A DNA stretch of 64,000 nucleotides from Oryzias latipes (taxonomy: Eukaryota > Chordata > Actinopteri > Beloniformes > Adrianichthyidae), in contig NC_019866.2 in NCBI RefSeq assembly GCF_002234675.1, forward strand, positions 19,451,311-19,515,310. The letters run 5' to 3'. A model generated the notes under the pieces. The model saw only the letters and a list, made by a program, of their open reading frames with translations, ran no database searches and had not been told where the DNA came from. Shown here piece by piece: positions 36,440 to 47,961 of this stretch; position 1 is the first letter of the stretch, and the number at the start of each line of letters is the position of its first letter. A program made the translations under genes and the position numbers.

Positions 36440-37429
36440 TGCAATATTGGTTACTGTTTTAACTGGTTGTCAGTGTAAAAGACACCTGTCCACCCTTAAA
36501 CAGTCAGACTCCAATGTCTCCACCAAGACCACAGAGCTGTCAAAGGACACCAGGGAGAAGATTGTTCACCAGAGACAAGACTAAGACGAACCAAATTACA
36601 ATAAGGAAGGAGCTTGGAGAGAAGAGTTCAAGAGTTATACTGTATTTATCCCACAATGGGAAATTTGTTCTCCGCATTTGACCCATCCCCTGGGGGAGCA
36701 GTGAGCTGCAGCCGAACCGCACCCGGGAGGCAGTAGCCTGGATGATGTTAATTGCTCGCCATTGACATGGTAATTGCCCCCATAACCATTGTTCATTCCG
36801 CTCTGGGAATCAAACCCTGGTTTCCTGCTGTAGCCTTTCACCTTACCAACCGAGCTACCCAGCCGCTTCATTATATATATATATAGTAACACACGCTGCT
36901 CTTGCAGAGCTCTTGCTTAAGCAAGTACATGTCCAGAACCATCTGAAGTTCTCAAGAGACCATCTAGATGATTCAGGGACGGATTAGGAAAATGTCATGT
37001 AAACAGATAACCTTCAGTGGGAGTGTTGATTTTAAAATGTAAAAAGTGTCTGGATCTTCCTGTATGACGATTTCAAATGACAGCGACAAAGTCTGTGTCG
37101 TCCAGCGACAGCCCTCAAACATCACAGCTCTTAAGAAGATCTCCTTGGATGAATGGACCAGTGTGTTAAAACCTAGTGAGGACCTTCAGGAAACATTTGA
37201 CCTCTGTTATTGTCAACTAAGGTTATATTACAAAGTATTGAAGTCAACTTTTGTTTTTGACCAGATACTTATTTTCTGCAACTTTATGCAAAGGATCTTT
37301 TTAATCATACAGAGTTCCTGGATTCTTTTTTTGTTTTTACATTTTGTTTCTCACAAGTGAAGTACCTATGATGAACATCACTGACTTCAACAACTTTGAG
37401 AATTGGAGACAAATACTTACTGTGTGTAG
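36440..37429 (+). mobile_element. Degraded Tc1-like DNA transposon, internally deleted
   Basis: It matches the standard fish Tc1-like element in order: the 5' block GACACCTGTCCACC and AGAGCTGTCAAAGGACACC (36480-36550), the GCTTAAGCAAGTACATGTCC transposase region (about 36910-36935), the C-terminal transposase text VCVVQRQPSNITALKKISLDE (37090-37155), the TGACCTCTGTTATTGTCAA block and the right end (AAGTACCTATGATGAACATC, AATTGGAGACAAATACTTAC). Much of the transposase, including most of the DDE region, is missing, and a SINE interrupts it at about 36630-36870. It is inactive. Confidence 0.8.
36632..36870 (-). mobile_element. tRNA-derived SINE inserted in the Tc1-like element
   Basis: On the minus strand a tRNA-like head begins GCGGCTGGGTAGCTCGGTTG (A-box) with a B-box GGGTTTGATTCCC, followed by a body containing CTCACTGCTCCCCCAGGGGA and GGGTCAAATGCGGAGAACAA and a short tail near 36640. 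The tail text recurs at 51355-51430, so it is a family member. It splits Tc1 sequence on both sides and is therefore the younger insertion. Confidence 0.75.
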
Positions 37430-39330
37430 ACATAAAACCAACGAAACAATAGCAAAGAGGAAGAAAAATTGCCAAAGACAAAGCAGTTGGATGTATTTTG
37501 TGTCAACGTTGTGGTCTCAAAAGAACCACAGTGGTGCAAAGTTGTGCTTCTATAAAAATTTTGAAACTAGACAAGTGAAAATGAAAACAGGAAGTGATTT
37601 GTCTTTAAACTACAACAAATTTAGGCTCAACACTGATCTTCCATCATGGTTTGGTTCTTTTTTTCAGCCATTTCTATAGAAAAAAATGTTTGAGAAAAAC
37701 CCCTATTTTGCAAACAATACCAGAAGCAAAGCCACAAAAAACTAAGCTATGTATTTGGGTGGAGAATTAAAACACGTTTTTTAAGTGTCTGCAGCACGAA
37801 AGCTGTTTCAGTTAAACATGCGCCTCTGATATTGTGTGTGAGACTAATGAGCAGCCTTTGAAACCCCACAATCTGAGGTGTGTGGAGGACTGGGCTATTG
37901 TGATTGTGACAGATCTCCCATTTGCTGTTGTGAAACGCAGAAGGCTCTGTTTCATAGGTCAACTCTGCAGCTTGTTGATGTTTTTCTAAAATTGTGAAAG
38001 CTGAGTTAAACCACACTGGTTGCGTCTGACCTGCAGCAGAATTACTGCTCGGACAGAATTTTTTGTGTGAGTGTAGCATTAAATAAACAGAAAAGCATTC
38101 CACATACTGGTAAAAAGTAGTAGTAAAAAGTCCTTGAAGCATCGAAAAACTGAAAAAGAAACAATATAATTTAGAGAAATTCTGAGTTGGAAAACAGTTA
38201 CAACCACAGCATTGTGTGAGATTTATGTCTCATATCCTAAAAACTTCCACCCATGAAAAATAACTTATTTAGGGGATTTCTCTGGCAAAGGTGGGTGATT
38301 AGCTGCATTGACTTTCGTAACATTTTTTTTTTTACAAGTTTTTTTTCCTTCTTTACAAGCACTGTACATTTACTCCAAAGAGTTGTCTAATTTTATCACA
38401 CAAAACATCTGACTTTTGCACGAGTTAATTTATGATCAAAAAGTGTTGTGGTTCTGTTGTAATCTAAGTACTTTCTCTTAGTTTGGAACAGCTGGGCGGC
38501 TTCTTTTTGTGATGCACAATAATAGTGGTGGATCAACATAGATATTTATCAGCATCACAAAGCTGACTGTCAGTAATTCATTATGGTTAAGGTTTTGCAT
38601 CAATGTGTCTGTAACAATGGTTTGAAAACGGAGAGACAGGGCAGTCTTCCTGAGTTTAGGCAACAAGCAGCAATGTGATGCTTTACAAAACACACTAAAA
38701 ATTCACTTGAAATAAAAATATATAATTTATTTTCATTGTTTGGATCCTACATCAAAGTTTTTAATGTCAGTTTCTGCTAACATGTTTTAGAAAGTGACTG
38801 GATCAAGGAAAAGTAAAATGTGGATCTCCAATGTCACTCTAATCTATAATTTTTAAATATCTGTTGTTGCTGCAAAAATGACAGTAAAGACTAATTTTAT
38901 TCAGATATTTCTTTTTTTATTTTATTTTAAATGACAAGAATTTGCACATTAACATTTTTTGCTACACCTCTTAGGTTTTTGAGCATGAATCAGACCTGTT
39001 CATAAGACTTTATTGTTTTTCTCACCTGCTGCTTTTGGATTGTCACTATAATAATATATTGAATGATTACTTTTAACTTCTACTATTATTTTTGAAGTAC
39101 CTTGACTTGACTGCAAATGTAATGTATTTTTCACGCCTCTGACTCCAATTCATTGTACCTGTAATGTTTTGGATAAGCCTGAAGCCCGCAGATATAGAAC
39201 TAAAATGAACTTTGTTTCAGAAAAAAATACATATATATATTCGGTTTTTAGCATTTTTTTTTTTGAAAGAGCTATGTATCCTCATTTGAAGATGGTTGCA
39301 CTCCAAACACCGGCCTCTCTGTTCCGCCGC
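37430..39330. other. Intergenic between polr3h and csdc2
   Basis: AT-rich, no coding gene recognised. Plus-strand frames of about 100 codons occur around 37344-37679 and minus-strand ones around 37747-38142 but show no family resemblance. Confidence 0.45.
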
Positions 39331-39552
39331 ATACAGATGGAGGTCAGAAATGACCAGGAGCCGCATCACTCACGCCATCGGAATCTCCGCCAGCTGCGCA
39401 GGCTCAGTACGCCGCACTGTCAAATCAGGGCTTTCCGTCGCTCTTCGCGGATTTACTTGATTTATATATTTAATACTTCCTTAATATAATCCACGCCGAC
39501 TTCAAAGACGCACAGACTCACAGTCAGACCACCTTCAGCCTGCATTTGTCAG
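39330..39552 (+). promoter_or_regulatory. csdc2: Probable promoter and non-coding first exon of csdc2
   Basis: A CpG-rich patch (39310-39430) is followed by a TATA-like TTTATATATTTAA near 39460 and an exon-like stretch ending at a good donor (TCA|GTGAGTAA near 39551). A suitable acceptor for the coding exon lies just before the leader at about 42265 (CTGAGTGCCTGCAG). It is inferred as the csdc2 leader exon from position and splice signals. Confidence 0.4.
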
Positions 39553-40142
39553 TGAGTAACATTTGTGTCATTTTTGAGGAGAGAGAGGGGGGCGTCCTTT
39601 GTTTTTAGATCGGGACAACAATGATTCCTACGCGCATGATTGAGGGAGACGGTGGATCACAGATCAGGATTCCAGTTTTTTTCCGCGTGCATATATATAT
39701 GTGGTCGTATAGATCGCGCGGGTTTAAAAGAAGAGAAGCAGATTTAGTTTGGTTGTTTTATTGAAGCTAATTTTTCCGCTTTCACAAAACAGCTGAGCTT
39801 AAGGTGACCTTATTCTGTTTGCTGAACGGAGAAAAATGCAAATGTTTGCTTACGTTTAAAAATGAGGCACAAAAAAGAGCGATTTTAATAATGTCATGTA
39901 ATAAAAATGGGCCAGGGAGGAGATTGCCTAAATTGATCGAGTTGCTTTTGCAGACTTTTAGTAAAAATGCCAACAACGACCCTGACTCCTTTCTGTCATG
40001 CAGAGACTTGTATTCTTCTTCCCTGCAGCTGCATTTTCTCTCCTTAATTCACTGTTTTGATGTAGTCAGGCTCTACAGCTCATGCAGTGAACCTGCTGTT
40101 ACGTAGATCCTCATTTGGGAACGACACTCTTTACGGCAGCTC

Positions 40143-40150
40143 TGACGTCA
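40143..40150. promoter_or_regulatory. Perfect cAMP response element TGACGTCA
   Basis: A full palindromic CRE in a short CpG-rich patch (40110-40190) about 0.6 kb inside the presumed first intron of csdc2. It may mark a second promoter or an intronic enhancer; function is not shown. Confidence 0.4.
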
Positions 40151-40631
40151 TATCGCCCGCCTGCGCCATCATTGAAACATACAGGGGGCGAAGGAAAAAA
40201 AAGGCTTTTATGTCCCAACATTTGTCCTGATGTTTGCCTTTCTTCAAAAAGACAAATCTGTGATTAATAGTCAAAGTTGACCAGGTTGATAGAATTAATC
40301 ATTCATCAATTAATTGTCCATCTTTACTCCGTAACCGGTTAGTTGTAGGTAAAAAATGCCACCAAAAGTAGCATTTTCAAGATTTCATAAATTGCTCGTT
40401 TTGAAATAACATAATTAAAAATGTGCGCGTTGTAAATGTGTAAAATGATTTAAAAATGACTTATAATTGGTTTGAAGAAACGATGGCATTAAAGACTAGT
40501 GGTGATTATAAAATGATGCAATAAAGAATGTATACCAGTTATCTGTAGATGCATTAAGTAAAATGGTTCCTTTTTGAGGCTTTGAAATAGAAGACACTCT
40601 GTTTTTGTTAAGAATTTTTTTGTTGAGAACA

Positions 40632-41931
40632 CTTTCATTTATCCATCCATCCATCCATCTTCCTCCGCTTATCCGGGACCGGGTTGCGGGGGCAGCAGTC
40701 TAAGCAAAGTCTTCCCTCGCCCCGGCCAGCTCCTCTGGGGGGACCCTTTGGCGTTCCTACGCCAGCCGAGAGACATAATCTCTCCAGCCTGTCCTGGGTC
40801 TTCCCCGGGGTCTCTGCCCAGTGGGACATGCCCGGAATACCTCTCCAGGGAGACGTCCAGGAGGCATCCGGACTAGATGTCCGAGCCACCTCAACTGGCT
40901 CCTCTCAATGAGGAGGAGAAGCGGTTCTCCTCTGAGCTCTCTGCGGGTGACCGAGCTTCTCACCCTATCTCTAAGGGAGCGCCCAACCACCCTACGGAGG
41001 AAGCTCATTTCAGCCGCTTGTATTCGGGACCTCGTTCTTTGGGTCATGACCCAGAGCTCATGACCAAATGTGAGTATTGGAACGAAGATCAACCGGTAAA
41101 TTGAGAGCTTTGCTTTTTGGCTCAGCTCTCTCTTCACCATAACAGACCGGTACAACGACTGCATAACTACGGACGCCGCTCCGATCCGCCTGTCAATCTC
41201 ACACTCCGGTCTTCCCTCACTCGTGAACAAGACCCCAAGGTATTTAAACTCCTCCACCTGGGGCAGGGACACTTCACCCACCGAGAAATAACAAACTACC
41301 TTTCTCCGGTCGAGAACCATGGCCTCAGATTTAGCGGTGCTGACTCTCATCCCAGCCGCTTTACACTCGGCCGCAAACCGCCCCAATGCACGCTTGAGGT
41401 CCTGGCTCGATGAAGCCAAAAGGACAACATCATCTGCAAAAAGCAGAGAGGAAATCTTGTGGTCCCCAAACCAGAGCCCCTTTGGCCCCTGGCTGCACCT
41501 AGAAATTCTGTCCATAAAAACAATGAACAGAACCGGTGTTAAAAGGCAGCCCTGCCGGAGTCCAACAGGTCTGACTTCCTGCCGGCTATGCGAACCAAGC
41601 TCTTGCTCCGGTCATACGGAGACCGGACAGCCCTCAGTAAGGCTCCCCGGACCCCATACTCCCAGAGTACCCTCCACAGGATACCATGTGGGACGCGGTC
41701 AAACGCCTTCTTCAAATCCACAAAATGGACTGGATGAGCGAACTCCCACGAACCCTCCAGCACCCTGAAGAGGGTGTAGAGCTGGTCCTCTGTTCCACGA
41801 CCAGGGCAGAAACTGAACTGTTGTTCCTTGATCTGAGGTTCGACTATCGGATGGACTCTCCTCTCCAGAACCCTGGCATAGACTTTCCCAGGAAGGCTGA
41901 GGAGTGTGATTTTCCCCAGTAGTTGGAACAC
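40632..41931 (-). mobile_element. 5'-truncated Rex3 LINE, antisense in csdc2 intron 1
   Basis: Two long minus-strand frames encode reverse transcriptase and the C-terminus of a fish Rex3 (RTE-clade) element. 41539-41931 reads LLGKITLLSLPGKVYARVLE..FCPGRGTEDQL..FVDLKKAFDRVPHG. 40757-41515 reads MDRISRC..SLLFADDVVLLASSSQDL..YLGVLFTSEGRPECEIDRR..RWLGHLVRMPPGRLPGEVFRA. A break near 41520-41540 separates them, removing the RQGCPLSP-type segment. The 3' end at about 40640 carries a short (ATGG)n tail, as Rex3 does. The 5' truncation begins inside the RT domain, typical of LINE insertion. Fairly young by its intact frames, but not autonomous. Confidence 0.88.
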
Positions 41932-42367
41932 ACCCTATATCTGCATTGTTCATAAATTAGTAATGACCTCATCTTTTAAAATGTCTATTTCAAGCTTATC
42001 TGACTCACAGCTTAACCTGGAAAAGTATGATGATGTCGGCATCATCTTTATGAAAACATTTCCCCTAAATTTAAATAGACATGGCAGGAAGCAAAGAAAA
42101 AAAGCCTTTCCATCTCCATGGATCCCTCTTGGTTGTATATGAGATGTGTCGGGCACAGGCCTCTTGTTGACAAACCTTTGATCTTCTCTCTGTGGTTTCC
42201 TTCTCAGCTCATCTTTTTGACGCACTTGAATCAACCGCTCTGACCCAGATAACAGCTGAGTGCCTGCAGTGAGGCCAGCCTCCCTGAGCTCCCTGCGCTC
42301 AGAGCTGACTGTCAACGGCATCCAACCTTCCGTGCCAGTCCTGCTTCCATCCAATCACGGAGAAGAC

Positions 42368-45230
42368 ATGGCAGATCCTGGCCTCACATCTCCCTCAGGA
42401 ACCCCCCTGCGCTCACCCAATGCCCCTCTCACCCTCTCCTTCCCCTTCCTTAGGGAGGGAAGTCGGGTGTGGGAGGAGCGAAGGGAGCAACCGGTGCCGC
42501 ACGATCTTCCCAGCCCACTGCCGACCAAACGCAACCGTACCTACTCAGCGTAAGTCTGGCCACTACCATCAAGAGTTTAACATAATGAAATAAAATGAAG
42601 TAAGTCCAAAGTTCCAAATCATGCAGTTCTTCAAATAACCACTAGAGGCTGGTTTCAGAAGGGAGCATCTTTTCACCTACTTCCACGTTAAATGACAACT
42701 TTAAACTGAAGATGATTTATGTAATCAGCAGTTTCGAGTTTATTAAAGATTAAATTTGTACATTATTAGTGTCATGTTTTTGGATTGGCAAGTGGGTGGA
42801 ATCCAAAAAAGCCAAATAAAAAAACTCTCCTTTTACTCTGTCCTGCTTATTTGCCTATTTGAGGAACTTTTGCTGAATTTAGCTGAGTAAACTTAAGTCA
42901 CTTCAGACTTACTTTGGATAATTAGATCTATGGGTGATGTCAGAGATCATTTGCCTATTTATGTATGTTCTTGTCCAGGACCCCCTCACTGGGCCTGACA
43001 GGTCATGTGACAATGCACTGTCCATCTTGTTGCCTGATGGGTGTTTTGTCCTGCTTGTTATATTGCATGTTCATATGACCAAAGGGTTTTTCCATCTCTT
43101 TAGCATGTGACTAGAATTTTTCTGCTGTCTGAATACTTGCAGTAGTCTCTACAGACCACTAGGGGTCCTCAGAGACACATTCAGCCCACAGAGCATCTGA
43201 ACCACATTCCAAAGTCCAGTCTTTGCAGGCTTTCTTACATTCAAATGCAACAATGTCAGAACACATCAGAACGAAACAAAACTCAAATCATACAAAAAGA
43301 ACAAAATACTTTACTGTTCTGCAACTTTGTTACTTCATCTCCACTGAAATATAGGATTTAATGACTGACATGTGTGATTGAGATGTTCTGACCTTTGTGC
43401 TGCAGGACGGTCCGTGCTCACTCAGGTCCCGTTTTTAAGGGCGTCTGTAAAAACTTCTCCAGATCCCAAGGTCATGGTTTCATCCAGCCGTCGCATGGCG
43501 GGGAAGACATCTTTGTCCACATCTCAGAGTAAGTCATGCTGCACCTGCAGTGCAAAGACTGCATGAACTGTTTATGAGCTTAAACTAAGGTCACTACTAA
43601 TACAAAATATCTGGAAACAGTGATAAGTTAATTTCCAGCTGATTTTCTTCCTCTTTGAGTTGTATCTTCATTCAGCTACTCTGCACAGACTTTTTTCTTA
43701 TTCTGGGCACAACAAGGATTCCCTCACTGAATCATTTTTTTTATTTTTCATCTTCTTTACCGTTTATTCCCTTTTGGGGTCACGGGGTTGCCGGAGCCTA
43801 TCCCGGCCACTTGGGCGAAGGCAAGGGATGCCCTGGACAGGTTTGCCAGTCTGTCGCAGAGTAGAATATCCTCAATCACACATCCATTCGCGCTCACACT
43901 CACACCTATGGACAATTTAAAGTTACCAATTAACCTATGAAGCATGTTTTTGGACGGTGGGAGGAAGCCGGAGATCCCGGAGAAAACCCACGCATACACG
44001 GGGAGAACATGCAACTCCACACAGAAAGGTCCCCCATTGATGTTTTGTTTTTTTATGTCCCCCAGCCGGGACTTGAACTGGGGGCTGTGCTAACCACTGC
44101 GCCACCGTGCAGGCCAAGCTCATTTTTTTTTAATGAAGTAAAAAATGTAAAAAGACATTTTTATATTTTTAAATAAAAATAACTCTGTAGCATAAGGGTG
44201 CAGCAGAAGAGAAAACAAATTTTTGTTTATCCAAAAAAAAAATAAGGATAAATTAATACAAAAAAACAAAAATGTGAATACCGTATTTTTCGGACTATAA
44301 GTCGCCCTTTTTTTCATAGTTTGGCAAGGGGTGCGACTTATACTCCGCAGTGACTTATATTAGAACTAAATTGAAATAAATACATTGTTAACCCTCCTGT
44401 TATGTTCATTTGTGAGGAACAGAGATGATGTTCTTGGGTCAATTTGATGTATGAGGTATGTTAAGTGTTAAGAGTATGTTAAGTGACTCAGAGAATCAGC
44501 AAACCTTTTTTTAAAGTAAGATCTTGAAGGCTAACAACATAATATTCTATTTTCCAATGATTTCATAGATTCAGAAATGCAATAAAAATGACAACAGCTT
44601 CTACAAATACAGGATGAAAACAGAGTATTAGTTGGACAATGATGCTTTATGAAAGGAATAAATAAATAAGTATGAGAAAGAATTACTGTGAAATTATGAG
44701 ATAAACATTCTGCTATTATTGTGTCATATGAGGTTGTGCAAGTTATTATATCTTGGTCTCAGATTTTGTCAAATAAATTTCCTGTCAAAATGCGACTTAT
44801 AGTCCAGTGCGACTTATGTGTTTTTTTCTACTTTATAATGCATTTTTGGGCTGGTGCGACTTATACTCCGGAGCGACTTATGTCCGGAAATTACGGTAGT
44901 AATTTTGTAATGAGGCATTATTTTAAATTTGAGCAATAATGATAATGTTAGGGGGCAGAACACTTCTATGAAATAGTTTAGGACACGGTCTCAGGAATAT
45001 TTGTTGTTACTAAGTTAGATGTTTTTAAAGGTTAATGCATCACTGCTGCACATTTCCTGTATTTCAGCATCGAGGGGGAGTATGTTCCTGTTGAAGGAGA
45101 TGAGGTCACATACAAAGTGTGCCGAGTCCCACCAAAGAATGTGAAGGTGCAGGCTGTGGATGTGAAGATCACACACCTGAACCCGGGGACCAAACATGAG
45201 ACCTGGTCTGGCCAGATCATCAGCTCCTAG
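42368..45230 (+). CDS. csdc2: Cold shock domain-containing protein C2 (PIPPin)
   Basis: Three coding exons splice in frame: 42368-42549, 43406-43528 and 45068-45230, giving 155 residues. The N-terminal part has the family's [14 protein letters not shown] and [17 protein letters not shown] motifs. Residues about 68-138 are a cold-shock domain with RNP1-like SQGHGFI and RNP2-like DIFVHIS, then [19 protein letters not shown]. The C-terminus [11 protein letters not shown] is the CSDC2/CARHSP1 ending. CSDC2 is a brain-enriched RNA-binding protein reported to bind histone mRNA 3' ends. The close paralogue carhsp1 has a different N-terminus, and the position between polr3h and pmm1 supports csdc2. 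Intron 1 carries a Rex3 LINE; the intron before the last exon carries a SINE and a TIR element. Confidence 0.94.
43750..44117 (-). mobile_element. tRNA-headed SINE-type repeat in csdc2 intron
   Basis: On the minus strand it starts with a tRNA-like head, GCACGGTGGCGCAGTGGTTA (A-box) and GTTCAAGTCCCGG (B-box), at 44117-44050. The body reads CATGTTCTCCCCGTGTATGC, GGCTTCCTCCCACCGTCC, and ends with GGGATAGGCTCCGGCAACCC near 43790. This is one of the commonest fish repeats. A stretch of poor match at 44040-44055 suggests a small insertion. Confidence 0.75.
44280..44894. mobile_element. Non-autonomous DNA transposon with CCGTATTTTTCGGACTATAA ends
   Basis: It is bounded by CCGTATTTTTCGGACTATAA on the left and, inverted, CCGTAATTTCCGGACATAAG on the right, flanked on both sides by TA. 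Sub-terminal GTGCGACTTATACTCC blocks recur near both ends, as in a well-known fish mini-transposon. It has no transposase frame. Near 44393 the interior reads TTAACCCTCCTGTTATGTTC, resembling the start of another repeat, possibly a nested fragment. Confidence 0.75.
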
Positions 45231-46290
45231 TGACGGTGCTCAGCGTCTGATGGGGGGGGAGGAACTTGGCTTTTCTGGGGTCAGACTCTCATCCTAAATA
45301 TGTTTAATTCTTCACAGTAAAGTGCTCGGGTCCATAGTTAGACTGTGAGGCACAGCACTGTTTCAAAACTGCCCCCATTCAACAATCAACTCTGCACGAG
45401 ACACAGAAACTTTTTTATTTCAGGTTAAAACATACATTTTCTTTTTTTAGTTAAGATAAAGATGGACCTATTGATAAAAAACACCGTATTCCAGAGTAGC
45501 TCTGTTTATTCAAAATGAGCCTAAAGCATTAAAAAGCGTTGAGGAAAAAGGTGGTTCTGATATACAGACCACACAATTCTGACTGTATATAAATGCAGAC
45601 AAGATGAAAACACGCAAAAGTGTCAACCTCAGAACCACAAAAAAAACTGAATTAAAGAAAAACATAAAACAAATGGGACATAAAGAAATAGCTTGGATCA
45701 AGTTAATAATCTGAATTTGTTTAACATTTTAAATTTGTGATTACTAAAAAAGTGAGGATTTTTCTGTTCTACTTTTGGCCACTGATCCTTCATTTTACAA
45801 AAACTACACACAATATTTTTGATGAAACTGATAGAGAAATGTGAAGAATTGTTTACTAAAAGCAGCAAAAATCTCAAAAGATGTAGCCTGATCTCCTATG
45901 ATCCTACGATGCAAACTCTTGTTATTTATTCATGTATTGTCTTGTTTTTGGGTGAGTGTCTCCTAAAAATCTGGACTCAATTTGACGTCTAAATTCAGCA
46001 TTTGCAATGCATATTTTTGTGTGAGACTTTGTAAAACTTGGCTTCACATTTTACTAGTTGGTGTCAATAAAGTTCATTCCACACCATGTTGTTTTCAAAG
46101 TAATTGTATCTTACATAATATGTGTGTTTGTTTACACTTACAATATGTCAGCCACAAATTCTCTGTCTGTCAGTGTCACTGCTCGAATCTTAATATCAAA
46201 TTCTGTTGCATTAAGTGTCAAAAAGCTGTGGAGGATGTGGTGGTGATTCTGAGCCTCTTAACTACAATAAAGTTTAATTTGGGATTTTGG
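45231..46290 (+). other. csdc2: 3' untranslated region of csdc2
   Basis: Non-coding sequence after the csdc2 stop with two clear AATAAA signals near 46068 and at 46266-46271, either of which could end the transcript. Confidence 0.5.
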
Positions 46291-46712
46291 TCAAATGTGT
46301 TTTCATAAAAAAACATTTTGGTTTTATTGTTTATTTTTCTATTTTACTTCCTGTTAGTTGGTAAATACATATTGGTGGCTGGATTATGTGGGATTGTAGG
46401 AAGTTGTCAAACTATTATCCCTAAACTATATCCCTTTTGTAACACTGGTGTGCTTTTTTGATAACTTTAAATTAGCAGCTCATCCTAATTTGTTAAAAAA
46501 GGAGTAACACACAGTGATGGATACTTCATTTTTTTCTGCAATCAATGGTTAATCACAAAAGAAAAGTAATGAAAAAGTATTTTTGGGTCAACAGTAAGTC
46601 TAACAATCCAATATTAGAGTGGAGAGTTTTGTATGATCTGTTATGCATCTTCACTAGTCCTAGACAAATTCGGAAAATTAAGAGTTTGGAAAAAAAGTGA
46701 CCTCAGGGATAA

Positions 46713-46907
46713 CCCTTGTCTTATCCTAGGCACTTTACCATTGGGAGTAGGGTCATCTAGACCCACTAGACAGTGTGCTGAACCTTTTTTCTTCAATGAT
46801 TTGTGATCTTCACTGGTGTCCATGGATTACATGAAATCTTTCCACCTTTATCATGGTAGGGAGAACACGTCAATGTAAGGGTGGGGTCATCTAAGATAGC
46901 ACAAGGG
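46713..46907. mobile_element. piggyBac-like MITE, copy 1
   Basis: It begins CCCTTGTCTTATCCTAGG and ends, inverted, CCCTTGTGCTATCTTAGATG; the right flank is TTAA and the left ATAA. The interior shares long blocks with the copy at 62822-62994 (TTCTTCAATGATTTGTGAT, GTGTCCATGGATTACATGAA, CACCTTTATCATGGTAGG). CCC ends with TTAA targets are the piggyBac hallmark. Non-coding. Confidence 0.75.
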
Positions 46908-46911
46908 TTAA

Positions 46912-47890
46912 ACAGGCTTCAAGGGTCAAAGAAGGAATCTGGTGAATCGAGAAGCCCCTGGCTGCAGTGTGCAGACCGAAGCGTGCAGATTTTCAACGGG
47001 CTAGCTAAAGTAATGAGGACACCTAGTGGCTAAAAGAAGAATGACAGGTACCTTAAGGACTTAAAAAAAACGGAGGAAGTTTATACACAAATGATTTATT
47101 GCAAGAATTACACATCAGACATCTTTTGTCATAACTGATATAACTTATCTTTCAGAAATTACAGTTAAGTGATACAATAAAATCCCAGAAGTAGTTAGGT
47201 TTTTGTAAGGAGCAACAAATTACACATGAACTTCTTCATGATACGTTTGTTAAGGCAATAGTCACCATTTAAATGTTTTTAGGTAAGTATAATGAAAGTT
47301 GGTAGTTCTTTATGTTTTGTTACTGCTTATGTATATGCATAGCTGTAACAAAAGTTCTGAAAACACTTTCCTTATTGTTTCAAAATCCATCAACAACAAT
47401 AAATCCTTTTTTTAAACTTTAAAACTGTTGAAGTTTTTATACATATACATTTAAAGATAATTAACAATAAAGAAAAAAAACATGTACATTTTCATCTTTG
47501 CCATGTGATTTGTAAAGTAAAACAAACAAACATAATAAATATCAACTCCAGTTGTCACATGAAAATACTCAGAATGTTCCCTTCTGCGTTTCCTCGGTCA
47601 TGGAGGATGAAAGGCCCCTGTTTAGACTAAAATGATTACATACCTTCAAATCTCAATCACTCTTCTCACTTTCAACACTCATGAAAACATGGCAGTGCAA
47701 ATAGGACTTTGTACACTTTTAACATTCCTGTTTTTAAATCTCGTAAAGGTTTTGCTTCCTCTCAGGCTTCATGCTACATATCACAGAAATCAAGCCCAAC
47801 TTTTGGCACAGTACTTTATATGAAACACTGTCTCTGTCCCTTTGAAAAATAATAAAATTGTGCAACTTAGCAAACATACTTAGTCAAAAC
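46912..47890. other. Intergenic between csdc2 and pmm1 3' ends
   Basis: AT-rich, no gene. A minus-strand AATAAA (TTTATT at 47899-47904 on plus) 58 bases past the pmm1 stop could end pmm1; if a more distal signal is used, part of this is pmm1 3' UTR. Confidence 0.4.
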
Positions 47891-47961
47891 ACCTCTGCTT
47901 TATTAATATTTAGCTTTATATTAATAATATGGAGGGATCAGTAGTTGTGCCGTTCATTGTT

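Noticed and set aside
40757-41931. Reverse-transcriptase frames that might suggest a retrovirus
   Set aside because: The text is Rex3 LINE type, with no protease, RNase H, integrase, envelope or terminal direct repeats.
44050-44117. tRNA-like A and B boxes, also at 36820-36870 and 51530-51590
   Set aside because: Each is the head of a SINE with a body and tail, not a free tRNA gene; no proper cloverleaf with acceptor stem was seen.
45982-46308. A 108-codon Cys-rich frame after csdc2
   Set aside because: It lies across the csdc2 3' UTR polyadenylation signals, with no conserved domain.
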